DNA from: Apteryx mantelli
Lineage: Eukaryota > Chordata > Aves > Apterygiformes > Apterygidae
NCBI RefSeq assembly: GCF_036417845.1
Contig: NC_089983.1
Coordinates: 50,967,297-51,031,296 of the forward strand
Direction: 5' to 3'
Length of the DNA: 64,000 bases
The notes beneath the pieces were generated by a model. That model did not search any database. It worked only from the letters and a program-made list of their open reading frames with translations, and had not been told where the DNA came from. Position 1 is the first letter of the stretch; each line of letters opens with the position of its first letter. Shown here piece by piece: positions 39,101-47,302 of the stretch. Position numbers and translations under genes: made by a program.

Positions 39101-42100
39101 CAAGGAACTGCGAGCAATACTTTTATTGTTGTTTTAAGCCACAGAGTATTGCAACACACAAAAAAAAGCAAGTGTTGGTAATGCTCTAATATTACCTACT
39201 ATTCTCCCTCACCAGCACACATGTATACATAGGCACGCAAACGCATACACACACACACACTTTTAACTTGTCTGGTTATACCTATTGAGTAGGAACTATC
39301 CTCTATTTCACCTGCCCATCATCTTACACAGTCCTTAGGGGCCTGAAGGTCCCATTATCTTAATACAAAAGATTATCAGCACTGACAGATTCGAGAAGAT
39401 GCCAGAATTTGTACTAAAAATTTCTTCATCCACAACATAGTTTACACCATAGATAGTAAACTTTAGAAGAGAATTTTTAAATAGAATTTTTCATTTTAAA
39501 TACTGAAAATGAAAATGTGAATAAATATATCAAATAAATAGTTCAAGATCAGGTATATCTACTTTCTGTTCTTATATTTTATTGTAAGATTATTATAATC
39601 AGACCTTTATCTTGGATGATGCTATTTCTGCATAGGATAAAAGAGAATTAACTACCAGAACTATGTGATTATAAAAATCACAGAGGGGATTCAGAAAAGC
39701 TTACTGAGTAATAATTTACAACAGTCATTTTAGAAGCAGGTACTAATCATGCAAAAAACTTCATATGGAGTAAGACAGAACATTAATGAAACCCAGATCC
39801 TTTGTTGCTTCCAGCAAGTGCTTTTCTTTAACTTTTACAAGATACTTCATTAGCTGTACTGCTTTGATATTGATCTGAGGCATTAAAAAGCCTAAGAAAA
39901 CAAGATAGATGTTTAGATGTCTTAATTGTCAATGACAGTACTTAAACAGAATGTACCATATTTCCTTAACACTCTGTAACTAAGTTGTTGGATTCTTATT
40001 TAAAAAGGAAAAGGATTACAATGAACTATACATGAGAAAATATGTAATTCGCACATGAAAAATCTGCTCATGCCATTCAATGCTGGAAAATTTTAACTGA
40101 AGCCCACTATGACTAATGATACCTTTTTAATACATTAAGCAACAGAGAAAAATGATGGATGTTCCCAGTTTGCTGCAGTTTTGCATGTTGTTTTTGTTGG
40201 TATAAAACTTTATCACTGCTACTGCCTCTTTGAAAATGTATCTATTTAAAATCAACAAAAATGTCACAGTCATTCTACAGATATGGTGCACTAATTAAGG
40301 TGAAATTACGGTGCCACTGAAGGCAAAGTGATTGCATTGTGGACAAAGATTTCATTTCACATCACAGCTTTTCAAAGAGCAAATGAAATTCAGGCTGGAT
40401 TTTCTGAATAACAAAATCGTATCTTTTGGCTGAAATGAAAAATAATGGATAATTTAAACGTCATGAAAGGTGAGTATTTTTAATAAATTCTGTGAAACAG
40501 CTTAAGTAGCATACCTCTATCTTATTATTATGCATTAGGCAATTCAGAAGACCTTGTCAAAGGCTTCTTGCTGTGTTTTTGAAGTATGATAATGAGTTGT
40601 AACAGACCTGGAAACAAAATTTTTTTCAAAATTCTTTTTTTAATATGTATATAACTCATGACCCAGAGAAAGCATCTGTATCTATTAGTTAACAATCTTC
40701 TGGGCTCGATTCCAGAGTAGAAGTAACTCTCTGGAACGCTGCATGTGTATTTTGGATGCTATGCCTCCAAAGTATCTAAAATATTTTGAAGATGTCTGCG
40801 ATTTTAACAGATTATCTCTTGTTGATTAAGAATAAAATCTTGTATCACCATGCCCTTTTTTGCATTGTTACCAACATAGTTTTATTAAACGTTCTTCTTT
40901 AAGCACATAGGCTAATAATTAATATTTAAATAGGTTTCGCACACTGAAATGCAGTGTTTTTTGCATTATCGATTATGGTCCTTGCTGCTTTAGCACTAAA
41001 GCCCTATTTAGTTAAATCATATTCAGGCTTTCAAAAGTAAACTGATTTGTAAAGCTGTACAGGCTGCTCCGACCTCACTGGTAGGTCAAATGTCAGTTTG
41101 GGGAACAACTCCTTAAGCTATATACAGAGGTAGAGTTCTGAGCCCAGATCTCCACAGTGCCAGAAGAGCAATCGCCGTTTCCCTGCAAAGGTGTTTAAGT
41201 GACTCACAGGACTGAAGCCTGGGTGTTTCTTGTTACACTGCAGCTTCAACAGCTTTACATTACATTACAAGCTGTCAGCAACAGTATTTCCCTCTCTCCA
41301 TTCTTTCCAATCCCAGTACAACACCACAGCAGAAAAGACAGTGGCTGGAGAGACTTGCCCATGACTACCATTTGGACAATTCCAGGTACAAATAGTAAAA
41401 TAATCTAGATAAAGAATCTATATATGCATTTATTGAATTCTGATTTCCTTTTATCAAAATAAGGGTTCATTTCAGCAATGTGCTTGCTGGATTGTCCGTT
41501 AAAAGAGCACAGTAATACAAAGAGTCAATTCTTCCCAAGTGACTGCAATTCAAATAGAAAATTAAAGTCTAACTTTATATACAACTGATGAGCAATGACT
41601 AGGTTGTTACTAACTTGGAAACAAGTTAACTGCATGACTTAATGTTATAATAAATAAATTGGATCTTTGAAATGTCTTGTTTAAACTGACAATTTTCAGC
41701 CTTTCTTCCCTTGCGGATTTGGGAAACGCAGTCACGATAGGAGACGGACTTTTAAAGTGTCAGCGTGGTTTCTCCTGATTGTTTTTTTGTTTTGCTTTCC
41801 TACAACTTGTGTCCTTACTGCTCCTGCTGTTTTCCTTATCTGTTTATGACTTGATGGTTGATTAGTATGTAAGTTACTGTATCTCAGACAAAAATACAAC
41901 TTCAGTGAGGTATATACAGCAGGAACAGAATAACTCTTCAAGACTTCTTCTGAAGTAAATCACCAGTAATAAATGATGGTGGTAATAAATGACGGTAATT
42001 CCCTATCTCTGCATTAACTTACAATTTTAATGTGTTTAATCATATTTTTAACATTTTCAGGCTTTTAGTAGGTTATTAAGAAAAATGGAAGGGAGGATCA

Positions 42101-43209
42101 TTTTTGTAACTGACACGTAGAAAAATGTAAGGTTTGCGTCAGTATCTAATGAACAGAAGACAGTCATAAGGATATGTCAAGGCCTTAAAATGAAGAGTAA
42201 ATTTTTAATTGGCTTTGTTGTGTAAAACACTTCATATTAAAAACATGGGTGTTTTTTTAAACAAGGCACATGAACATCAACATTTCACTTCTCTCAAGTA
42301 CATATTAATGATTGAAGAGGATAAGATATATCTTGTTAAGTTCTAAAATTTGTTACTCGGAATAAAAATCACTATACAGTTCTTAAAAAACATATCTGTA
42401 GCCTTACTGCTAAAATACTGGTATAAAATTGGAAAAAAATGTGACTAAAGAAATGTCTCCAATCATCTCTGTAAGGCTTCCTTACTTCAGTATGGCTTCC
42501 CACCACAAATAAGGAATAACTATAGAGGTGATTTTTTGCTTAAATATTTGTATTTCTTCAACTGATCAGAAGATGCAATCTTCTCTGTGGAACTAAATGT
42601 ATAACTAAGAGGCCCAGTCTTTGGTCACAGAAACCTAGCAGGCAAATATACAGTCACATAATTCACACAACAGTACATTGTTCTTAACTACTACAACGTT
42701 AGGTGTTAGTCTTCACATTTGCACTATAGATCCACAGTTGCACTTCATATCATTGACAGTTAAAACCAAACTCTGCTGCAGTACCACTTAAAAATTCAAA
42801 AAGAAGCTGTTTACTGCTTTTTGCCCCAGAAGAGAATGCTTTCTTCAGCCAAGATAGTCATGCCTAACTTAACACTAACTTCATTACTTCCATCAGAAGT
42901 AGTTAATGAGTGCAGCAAAACTGTATAGCCAAATATATAAACACATCTTATTACTAAAACAGCAAAAAATGAGATGGTGTAATATGATACCTGGCAGTAT
43001 AAGCAAAATTTTCTTTCTATGTCACTTAAGTCATTGGTAACTCCTTTGACTAAAACAGACTTTTTCTTGACCTCCATATGTATTAGAGGAGGTTTCCATG
43101 GAATTTGCATCCTGTAAGCGACTGGGTTTGGTTCTAAGAAAACGTGAACCCGAAATGAACTGTCACGGGGAGCTCTGACTCTCTGGCGTCTGCTAAGGTG
43201 TGAGCTCAT
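23972..43209 (-). CDS. Unrecognised multi-exon gene (or relic) on the minus strand, span of coding segments
   Basis: Reading the minus strand from 43.2 kb down, I find a series of open segments bounded by good acceptors and donors. Many read as soluble helical protein. Better ones are 42815-43236, 39793-39891, 35449-35553, 29735-29856, 27628-27747, 26853-26958, 26360-26408, 24519-24913 and the terminal 23972-24125. Weaker links include 42486-42519, 42023-42061, 41878-41935 and 40515-40607. From 32,734 to the stop the reading phase matches at every predicted intron. The product is rich in leucine helices, which is compatible with a HEAT/ARM-like fold, but I cannot name it. Against an intact gene are an in-frame TAATAATAA in 40515-40607 and one unresolved phase between 35.25 and 33.95 kb. 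The search was adaptive and small exons could be spurious. Confidence 0.45.
24519..24913 (-). CDS. Minus-strand gene: long penultimate exon
   Basis: Strong acceptor (tgactttgtcccacag), donor TCCAG|gtactt. 131 codons without a stop, phase 0 to 2. It contains QILFVWLGQEVHSPF, YVQSLCYLLIRRKTFATI and a charged Ser/Asn-rich end. A hydrophobic patch (FWLYLYSSFFIM) inside could instead mark a small retained intron. This is one of the longest open frames in the window. Confidence 0.45.
25334..25430 (-). CDS. Minus-strand gene: candidate exon
   Basis: Acceptor gtcctcatgcag, donor TTTCC|gtacag, phase 2 to 0. It encodes CCGDEQVLSAFSIC. A second frame through it is also open, so the assignment rests on phase agreement with the neighbours. 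Confidence 0.3.
25665..25698 (-). CDS. Minus-strand gene: candidate small exon
   Basis: Acceptor gcctgtgtctag, donor TTCAG|gtgaat, phase 1 to 2. It encodes RTFLNENTLF. Short, so weak alone. Confidence 0.3.
25785..25830 (-). CDS. Minus-strand gene: candidate exon
   Basis: Acceptor cttggtctcacag, donor AAGAG|gtgatt, phase 0 to 1. It encodes GNMLMLSSHEFSLPR and joins in phase to both neighbours. Confidence 0.35.
26055..26084 (-). CDS. Minus-strand gene: candidate small exon
   Basis: Very good acceptor (tctccgcaattcttcag), donor GGTTAT|gtgagt, ten codons (SCVLNHNPGY), phase 0 to 0. Confidence 0.3.
26360..26408 (-). CDS. Minus-strand gene: exon with consensus donor
   Basis: Acceptor ttactgttttgtag and perfect donor ACCAG|gtaagt, phase 2 to 0. 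It encodes VNKRQLVDHPEEISDQ. Confidence 0.42.
26579..26619 (-). CDS. Minus-strand gene: exon
   Basis: Acceptor cactgttgcttttag, donor ACAAT|gtaagt, phase 0 to 2. It encodes VWGKDAALEELRT, followed in phase by the 26360-26408 exon. Confidence 0.42.
26853..26958 (-). CDS. Minus-strand gene: exon
   Basis: Donor ATAGA|gtgagt. The acceptor at 26958 (cagtttgaag) is modest but gives phase agreement; an alternative acceptor lies at 26929. It encodes HHDIGFEFVYTRLREEEVW and CKEMHMDR, one of the most protein-like segments. Confidence 0.42.
27110..27156 (-). CDS. Minus-strand gene: candidate exon
   Basis: Acceptor gagatttgcag, donor GCCAT|gtgagt, phase 0 to 2. It encodes ELSFDSGYLLLKTFA. Confidence 0.37.
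27194..27224 (-). CDS. Minus-strand gene: candidate small exon
   Basis: Acceptor gtatttcctgtcag, donor GGAGGG|gtgtac, phase 2 to 0. It encodes LPIHSSSVGG. Short. Confidence 0.28.
27302..27363 (-). CDS. Minus-strand gene: exon
   Basis: Acceptor tccccctttgtgcag, donor CCCAT|gtgaat, phase 0 to 2. It encodes SSCHAYTLLDKMRGSMYQSP. Confidence 0.4.
27628..27747 (-). CDS. Minus-strand gene: exon
   Basis: Very strong acceptor (ccctcttcctttgcag), donor CTTCAG|gtcttc, 40 codons in phase 0. It encodes TVTSSIYVACLGRC and APDLGFPEIKLQ. Confidence 0.45.
27795..27825 (-). CDS. Minus-strand gene: candidate small exon
   Basis: Acceptor ttttgtataaag, donor CTAATT|gtgagc, phase 2 to 0. It encodes KSQNITVMLI. 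Short and lies only 47 nt from the next exon, so doubtful. Confidence 0.2.
28233..28262 (-). CDS. Minus-strand gene: candidate small exon
   Basis: Strong acceptor (cttaacattatggtttcag), donor ATATAG|gtgatg, phase 2 to 2. It encodes MDVWCGKLY. Short. Confidence 0.25.
   Translation of the reverse strand, partial: NGCLVWEAI
29036..29083 (-). CDS. Minus-strand gene: exon
   Basis: Strong acceptor (tccgttgttttctag) and donor CCACAT|gtgagt, phase 2 to 2. It encodes KFLIHIGTLHMVSVH, which continues the helix of the preceding exon. Confidence 0.42.
29735..29856 (-). CDS. Minus-strand gene: exon
   Basis: Acceptor after a long pyrimidine-rich stretch (ttaccattgtggtgggcag), donor CTCAG|gtatgg, 40 codons, phase 0 to 2. 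It encodes SVLVDDKLEQIRMPKLQQVL and SFDLLTLRSVLALR. The clear amphipathic-helix pattern makes it one of the best exons. Confidence 0.5.
30498..30533 (-). CDS. Minus-strand gene: candidate small exon
   Basis: Donor AACAAC|gtaagt is consensus; the acceptor gtgtgagtacag is modest. Twelve codons, phase 0 to 0 (LTVTRSSLWINN). Confidence 0.28.
31767..31927. repeat. Dispersed repeat, copy A
   Basis: About 75% identical by eye to 33370-33524 in the same orientation (shared blocks: ggttataaaa, ctaataacaa/ttaataacaa, agctgtct, agcactatc, ccacaggaa). Family not recognised. Lies in an intron of the minus-strand gene model. Confidence 0.65.
32628..32734 (-). CDS. Minus-strand gene: exon
   Basis: Donor GCAGAG|gtgaga; acceptor actttaaatag with an upstream ctgac branch-like site. 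35 codons, phase 1 to 0. It encodes SIGVPRDLQPNRRNIHFVP and HIQRLIFWAE. Confidence 0.35.
33370..33524. repeat. Dispersed repeat, copy B
   Basis: Second, more degenerate copy of the 31767-31927 sequence, 1.6 kb away in direct orientation. Could be two insertions of one family or an old local duplication. Confidence 0.65.
33895..33950 (-). CDS. Minus-strand gene: candidate exon
   Basis: Excellent acceptor (ctttcccccatctgactacag) and donor AATCT|gtaggt. Phase 0 reading NRINVYGSVIHIILIIWN. The phase does not match the upstream exon at 35254, so a small exon is missing or the edge is wrong. Confidence 0.35.
35254..35324 (-). CDS. Minus-strand gene: exon
   Basis: Acceptor tgtttcttctcag, donor CTACTG|gtgaaa, phase 0 to 2. 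It encodes WVLGNLRSPSPDSDLDANCF. If the donor is not used, the frame stops at TGA two nt later. Confidence 0.42.
35449..35553 (-). CDS. Minus-strand gene: exon
   Basis: Acceptor ttttctctgttctag, donor GCAAGG|gtaggc, 35 codons in phase 0. It encodes VFIESLFIVVQNEVESYPEE and STSKAWKRPLAR. It joins in phase to both neighbours. Confidence 0.5.
35627..35668 (-). CDS. Minus-strand gene: exon
   Basis: Acceptor tatctgtttttag, donor GTGCAG|gtatat, 14 codons (MLQEHDEDKNVLVQ). Only a 73-nt intron separates it from the exon at 35553. The exon pair with clean sites on both sides is strong support. Confidence 0.48.
38322..38374 (-). CDS. Minus-strand gene: exon
   Basis: Acceptor tgttgtttttttcag, donor AATAAG|gtgatt, phase 1 to 0. 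It encodes YLHKHTYGTLFISVLNK and joins in phase to the exon at 39793-39891. Confidence 0.42.
39245..39260. repeat. Short (CA)n microsatellite
   Basis: ACACACAC run of about eight units, preceded by degenerate CA-rich sequence. Confidence 0.85.
39793..39891 (-). CDS. Minus-strand gene: exon
   Basis: Acceptor cttgttttcttag, donor CTGG|gtttca, phase 1 to 1. It encodes FLMPQINIKAVQLMKYLVKV then KEKHLLEATKDL, a convincing leucine-rich helical segment. Confidence 0.48.
40515..40607 (-). CDS. Minus-strand gene: exon with disrupted frame
   Basis: Acceptor tttgtttccag, donor AGAG|gtatgc. In the phase set by the neighbours it reads LLQLIIILQKHSKKPLTR and then meets TAATAATAA. In the next frame the second half reads LLNCLMHNNKIE, as if one base had been gained. 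Either a premature stop, a frameshift or an unrecognised splice form. Confidence 0.35.
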
Positions 43210-43236
43210 TCTGCAGCCTGTCCCTCAACCGAGGTA
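42815..43236 (-). CDS. Minus-strand gene: first coding exon
   Basis: Acceptor aaaacctttttcag at 43236. ATG at 43209 opens a 131-codon frame up to the donor AAAGCA|gtaaac. It encodes MSSHLSRRQRVRAPRD, EVKKKSVLVKGVTNDLSDIE and EVSVKLGMTILAEESILFW. A 70-nt gt...ag segment (42921-42990) inside could be an intron but its removal would shift the frame. The start is the first ATG after the acceptor. Confidence 0.42.
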
Positions 43237-43823
43237 CTGAAAAAGGTTTTCTTCGCTACTCAGAAATTGATTTTCACTAAATTTAGAGCAACGAATTATC
43301 TTTGCCATCTCTAGCCCCCTGTTGAATGTGGCTGAAAGCACCCAGTGGGTTCAAAAATTATCCGTGCCAGGGAGAAATACATCAAAACACACACACTAAA
43401 TGCATGAGCTTGGATTCTGTAGGAAACCAAGCTAAAAAAAGCCACCAACAACAAAAAATCATAAAAGACTGGCTAAAATTCCCAAAACAACAATAAAGAA
43501 TCTTGAGACACATACAGGTGAGAATAATCCTGAACAAAATACCAAGGAAAGAGAAATAGTCTGAAGGAAATTGTTCGAATCTATATTAGTAAAAAAAAAA
43601 AAAAAAAAGCGTAGAAATATGGCAAACGATGAAAAAAGAGTAACGAGAGGGCCACCTGGATGCGGGCGGACTGAGGCGCAGGAGGTTTCCCCCAGAGCGA
43701 GGCGGGACAGCGTCGGTCCTACACCAACCCTCGCAGTATAGTTATTTCCTGTGTATTTTCAAACAAGATTTATATTCCACCTTCCTCCTTTAGCAGGCCC
43801 CACTGCCCTTTCGGCTGACTTAC

Positions 43824-43960
43824 ACGCGGTCCTCAGGCTGCAGCCCGGCAATCTATGTTTTTTCACTGCTGCTTCCTCAGCCAAGGTCTGCGGAGGGTTC
43901 AACACCGCGTTCAGCTGCCGAAGCAGAAAACCCGGGTGGTTGCCACAGCCTCTGTACCGG
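43824..43960 (-). other. Putative 5' exon of the minus-strand gene (5' end arbitrary)
   Basis: In the CpG island a strong donor ACCGCGT|gtaagt lies at 43824 on the minus strand, followed downstream by the acceptor at 43236. No ATG precedes it in a suitable frame, so I treat it as 5' UTR. Its 5' end is not defined by the sequence. Confidence 0.3.
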
Positions 43961-44225
43961 CCGCAGGCACCCGCCGGCAGCCTCCTGCTCCCCCCGCCCC
44001 GCCCGGCCCGGGGCCGCACAGCGCCGCCGCCTCAGGGGGTCGCCGCCGCCGCTCCCGCCCACCCGCACCACGGCGGCGCCGCGCGAGCCGCCTCGCGGCC
44101 GCCGCGGCCCCTGGCGCTGCTGCGGGGCGGGGCCGGCGCGCTCCGCGCCCTCCGGCGGGCAGGCTCCGCGCGGGGCGGCGGGGCTGCGCGAGGGCCGCGC
44201 CGGGCGGCCCCTCTCCCAGCGCGGC

Positions 44226-44431
44226 TGCCCCTGAGGCGGCGACGGCTCCTCTCAGGGCGGCGCCCCCTGAGGCGGCGGCTCCCCTCAGCGCGGGCGGCCG
44301 GGCGGCGCCCCCTGAGGCGGCGGCTCCCCTCAGCGCGAGCGGGCGGGCGGCGCCCCCTGAGGTGGCGGCTCCCCTCAGAGCGGGCGGGCGGGCGGGCGGC
44401 GCCCCCTGAGGCGGCGGCTCCCGTCAGCCTC
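44226..44431. repeat. GC-rich minisatellite, five copies
   Basis: Units beginning CCCTGAGG start at about 44228, 44265, 44310, 44355 and 44404, so periods are 37-49 bp. Each unit has the form CCTGAGG(C/T)GGCG...CTC...TCAG, with CTGAGG/CCTCAG able to pair. Copy length varies through GGGC additions. Confidence 0.85.
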
Positions 44432-44750
44432 TGCCGCGGTTCTCGGTGGCCGCCCGTCTCGGTGCGGGGCGCCGCCGCCGCTCCGCGGGGTTAATGCCGG
44501 CAGCGGCGTGACCGCGAGCTCGCCGAGCGGGGCGGCAGGAGGTTGCGCTGCTGTGGGCAGCGCCGGGGAGAGAAACGGGCCTCGCTGCTCTGACGCAGCA
44601 GCCTCTCCGTGCTCCGGCCTTGCTCCTCGCCGCCCGGCGCGGCCGCCCCCACCCGCCCCGGGGTGCGGTGAGCTCCGCGCGTCGGGCCGCGGCGGCAGGG
44701 CTGGAGCTGCTGCCTGCTCGGGGCGGTGGGTTGGTTGGTTAGTTGGTTGG

Positions 44751-47214
44751 TTTTGGGGGGGGGGGGGGTCTTTCTTCGAAAAGCTGTGGTAATTTTAATA
44801 GATTTTGGTACTTAGCTCTGAACTCCCTCGTTTTAGATTACAGGGCTTACAGGACACTTACAAAAACCTGAAAATTGAAGTCGGTATTAAAGCCTTCTAA
44901 GAGCTCTCCCGGTCGCCTTGAGAAACAAACCCCGAAGCGGCTCTTCTCCGCTGGGTGCCAGCAGCGTCCCGCTCTCGCTCTTCCGCCGCCGTGGATGCGT
45001 ACGGGCAGGTTTGATAGCTGCTGCCAGCAACTGTTTTCAAGTCAGTGAAAAGACTGAATTTTAAAATCCCGCGGTTTTTCCTAATTGGCATAAATATCTC
45101 TTTCTCTGGAGGGCTTGTTGTAGCAGACGAGATTCCTGATGTGCCACTTAATGTTTAAGCATCTTTTCCAGTTCTGGGTGTCACTTTTTCTGTTTGTTGT
45201 GCTTTTCATAAAGCTTCACAGTGTTAGCAACGTGTCGTTTGGCCTGCGTGTTTGGATCTCTTCACTTGGCTAAGTTAAAACTATCGAAACCACTTGTATT
45301 TACAAATCCCGTATTCTGCGAATGTGTGCTGAGCCAAGTCATGCACGTAGTTTTTATCCACTTCCAAAATGGTAGTTGGGTTCTCATTTGGGGTTTGATT
45401 CGTTCCTAAAAGGCAGTAAATTTTAAATGCTTAACAAGCTGTTTGGGGTAACTTACACTGGTTCTGGATGAGCCTGTTGTAGAGGGAAATTGATATCAAC
45501 AAGACCTTGAAATATCCCGACTTTTAAAAAATCTTTTGTTTGAATCAAGAAACTTTGTTCAAGTGTTAATTTTTGCATGTGTTTGAAAGTTGTCTTCATT
45601 AGGACTAGTCTAAGGAAAGATTTGATGATTTTTTTGTTGTTGTTGTTCGTTTGTTTCACAATCAAAACACTTCTGACAATTTATTGGAGTGGGGCAACAG
45701 CACATCTGGGATCTTGGAACTATCTCAGTTGCAAAATTCTTGAATCTTTTTACTCTAATTCAAATTCTGGGAGAATTTTCTTATCATACTTGTTTAAAGA
45801 TGCCTCCTATGTTAACTCCAATTTATGAAAAGGAGGAGGGGTGTTTCACAGCTTGGGAGCTGAAGGCCTTTAGATTCTTGGTGCTCTTCATTAACAGATT
45901 ATTGAAAATGGTTTACACTTCCATTTCAGAGGAGACTTTTCATTTTGCAGTTAGACTGCCAAAAGAGTGTTTATTCAGTCTAGCCATCTAGCATGTATTT
46001 GCAGCTGTAAGACTACTATATGACTCATTTGCTTATACAGCAGTATAATTAACTGGATATTAAAAAGAAAAGCAAAGCCTATGTGTCACAAACTTCAGCA
46101 CTGTAAGCCCACTTTGGACATGTCTAAGGAGAATTCTTGTTTAATTAATTAAATTAATTAAATCTGCAATCTGGAATTACAAGGTGGGTACTCGGGGTTG
46201 ATGGAAAATGAGTGTTTGTTATATCTACTCCCAAAAAAAACCCAAATATGCTGGCAGAGCTGTTTCGCATGCTGTTTAGCTGATAGAATTCTGCAGTACT
46301 TCTCAGTGTTTATTCCTTGTGCTGCTTCTTTGCATTCACCCAAATTTGAGTTTGAAAACTGTAGTCTTGATTATTCACAAAAAGAAAAGGAACCTTGCTG
46401 TAAAATGAAGCTACTAGTTGAAAATAATCAGAACTGTATAGAGTTTGTACTTTCTTACTCTGGCAGTTGAAAAACTTATTTTACCCTTGTGAGCAGGAAG
46501 AAGGGGTTTTTTTTGACAATTATCTGAAATAACTTTACATGTTCTTTTTTCAGAATTGATTTTTCTGCCACTTCTCAAAACTCAAATTGTTATTATTAGG
46601 TCATCTGTAGCTTAATTAGTGCTAATCACTTTTGTGATTGGCAGACATTTAAATAAAATATAATTAAACTTGTTAGAACATAAGTGCAAGATAAGTATGC
46701 AGCTTGTTCTTGTCTGCATTATTAGCTTTATTCTAGAATACCTTGAGCAAATCATGAAACATTTATTTCTGCTAGTCATGTTCAATTTGAAAACTGAAAA
46801 TGTTTAGAGTTGTGGGTTTTGTTTTGTTTTTTATTTGAAGTTGAATCTATTACATCTGAGATTTTTGGGAGAAGAATGCTTATTAACTTAAGGTATTAAG
46901 AATTAATATAGTTTCCAGGGACTAAAGATCTAATGACTTTTGGATTATGGTATTTGGGAGTTGATCTGGGTGTACCATGACACAGAAGTTTAAAGTCTTT
47001 GGTGGATCTCTTTGGCTCACTTTTTCTGTATAGCTGTGTGTTTAAAAGTGAAATATAAATAGCGTTAACAGGAAATTATCTTCCAGTATTTAACTTAACA
47101 ATTATCTGGGGTATAAGTATTTTCTTGGGAAGGTTTTTTATTTTATCACCTTCTCCAAGTGTTTAGTATGTAATTCTGCAGATGTTTTAAATAAATTGTG
47201 TTTTCTTCTTGCAG
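44751..47214 (+). other. Putative DAPL1 intron 1, no feature recognised
   Basis: After the CpG island and a G run (about 44,755-44,769) the sequence is ordinary AT-rich DNA ending in the exon 2 acceptor. DAPL1 exon 1 was not found here. Confidence 0.5.
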
Positions 47215-47302
47215 TGAAAGCTGGAGGTATGAGAGTGTCTAAAAAGCAAGAAAATGGATTTGCTGGGAAAAATGCTAAGACTTCAGGAAAAGAGAACACA
47301 AG
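47215..47302 (+). CDS. DAPL1: DAPL1 exon 2
   Basis: Acceptor ttttcttcttgcag, donor ACAAG|gtattg, phase 1 to 2. It encodes (V)[18 protein letters not shown] and SGKENT. Confidence 0.95.

Larger units (their letters stand above)
43650..44750. promoter_or_regulatory. CpG island, likely divergent promoter
   Basis: About 1.1 kb with extreme GC content and dense CpG, set in AT-rich DNA. It lies 0.4 kb upstream of the first coding exon of the minus-strand gene model and 2.5 kb upstream of DAPL1 exon 2, so it could drive either or both. Long open frames through it on both strands are explained by the scarcity of A and T. Confidence 0.8.

Noticed and set aside
43759-44019. Minus-strand frame in the CpG island as coding exon
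   Set aside because: Part of it is protein-like (LRQLNAVLNPPQTLAEEA) but there is no ATG in frame and the spliced continuation stops quickly. Kept only as a possible 5' UTR exon.
43751-44494. 247-codon + frame through the CpG island
   Set aside because: Composition-driven: Ala/Arg/Pro/Gly only, spans the minisatellite, other frames equally open, no family similarity.
46139-46160. TTAATTAA-rich AT palindrome
   Set aside because: Simple low-complexity AT sequence; no evidence of function.
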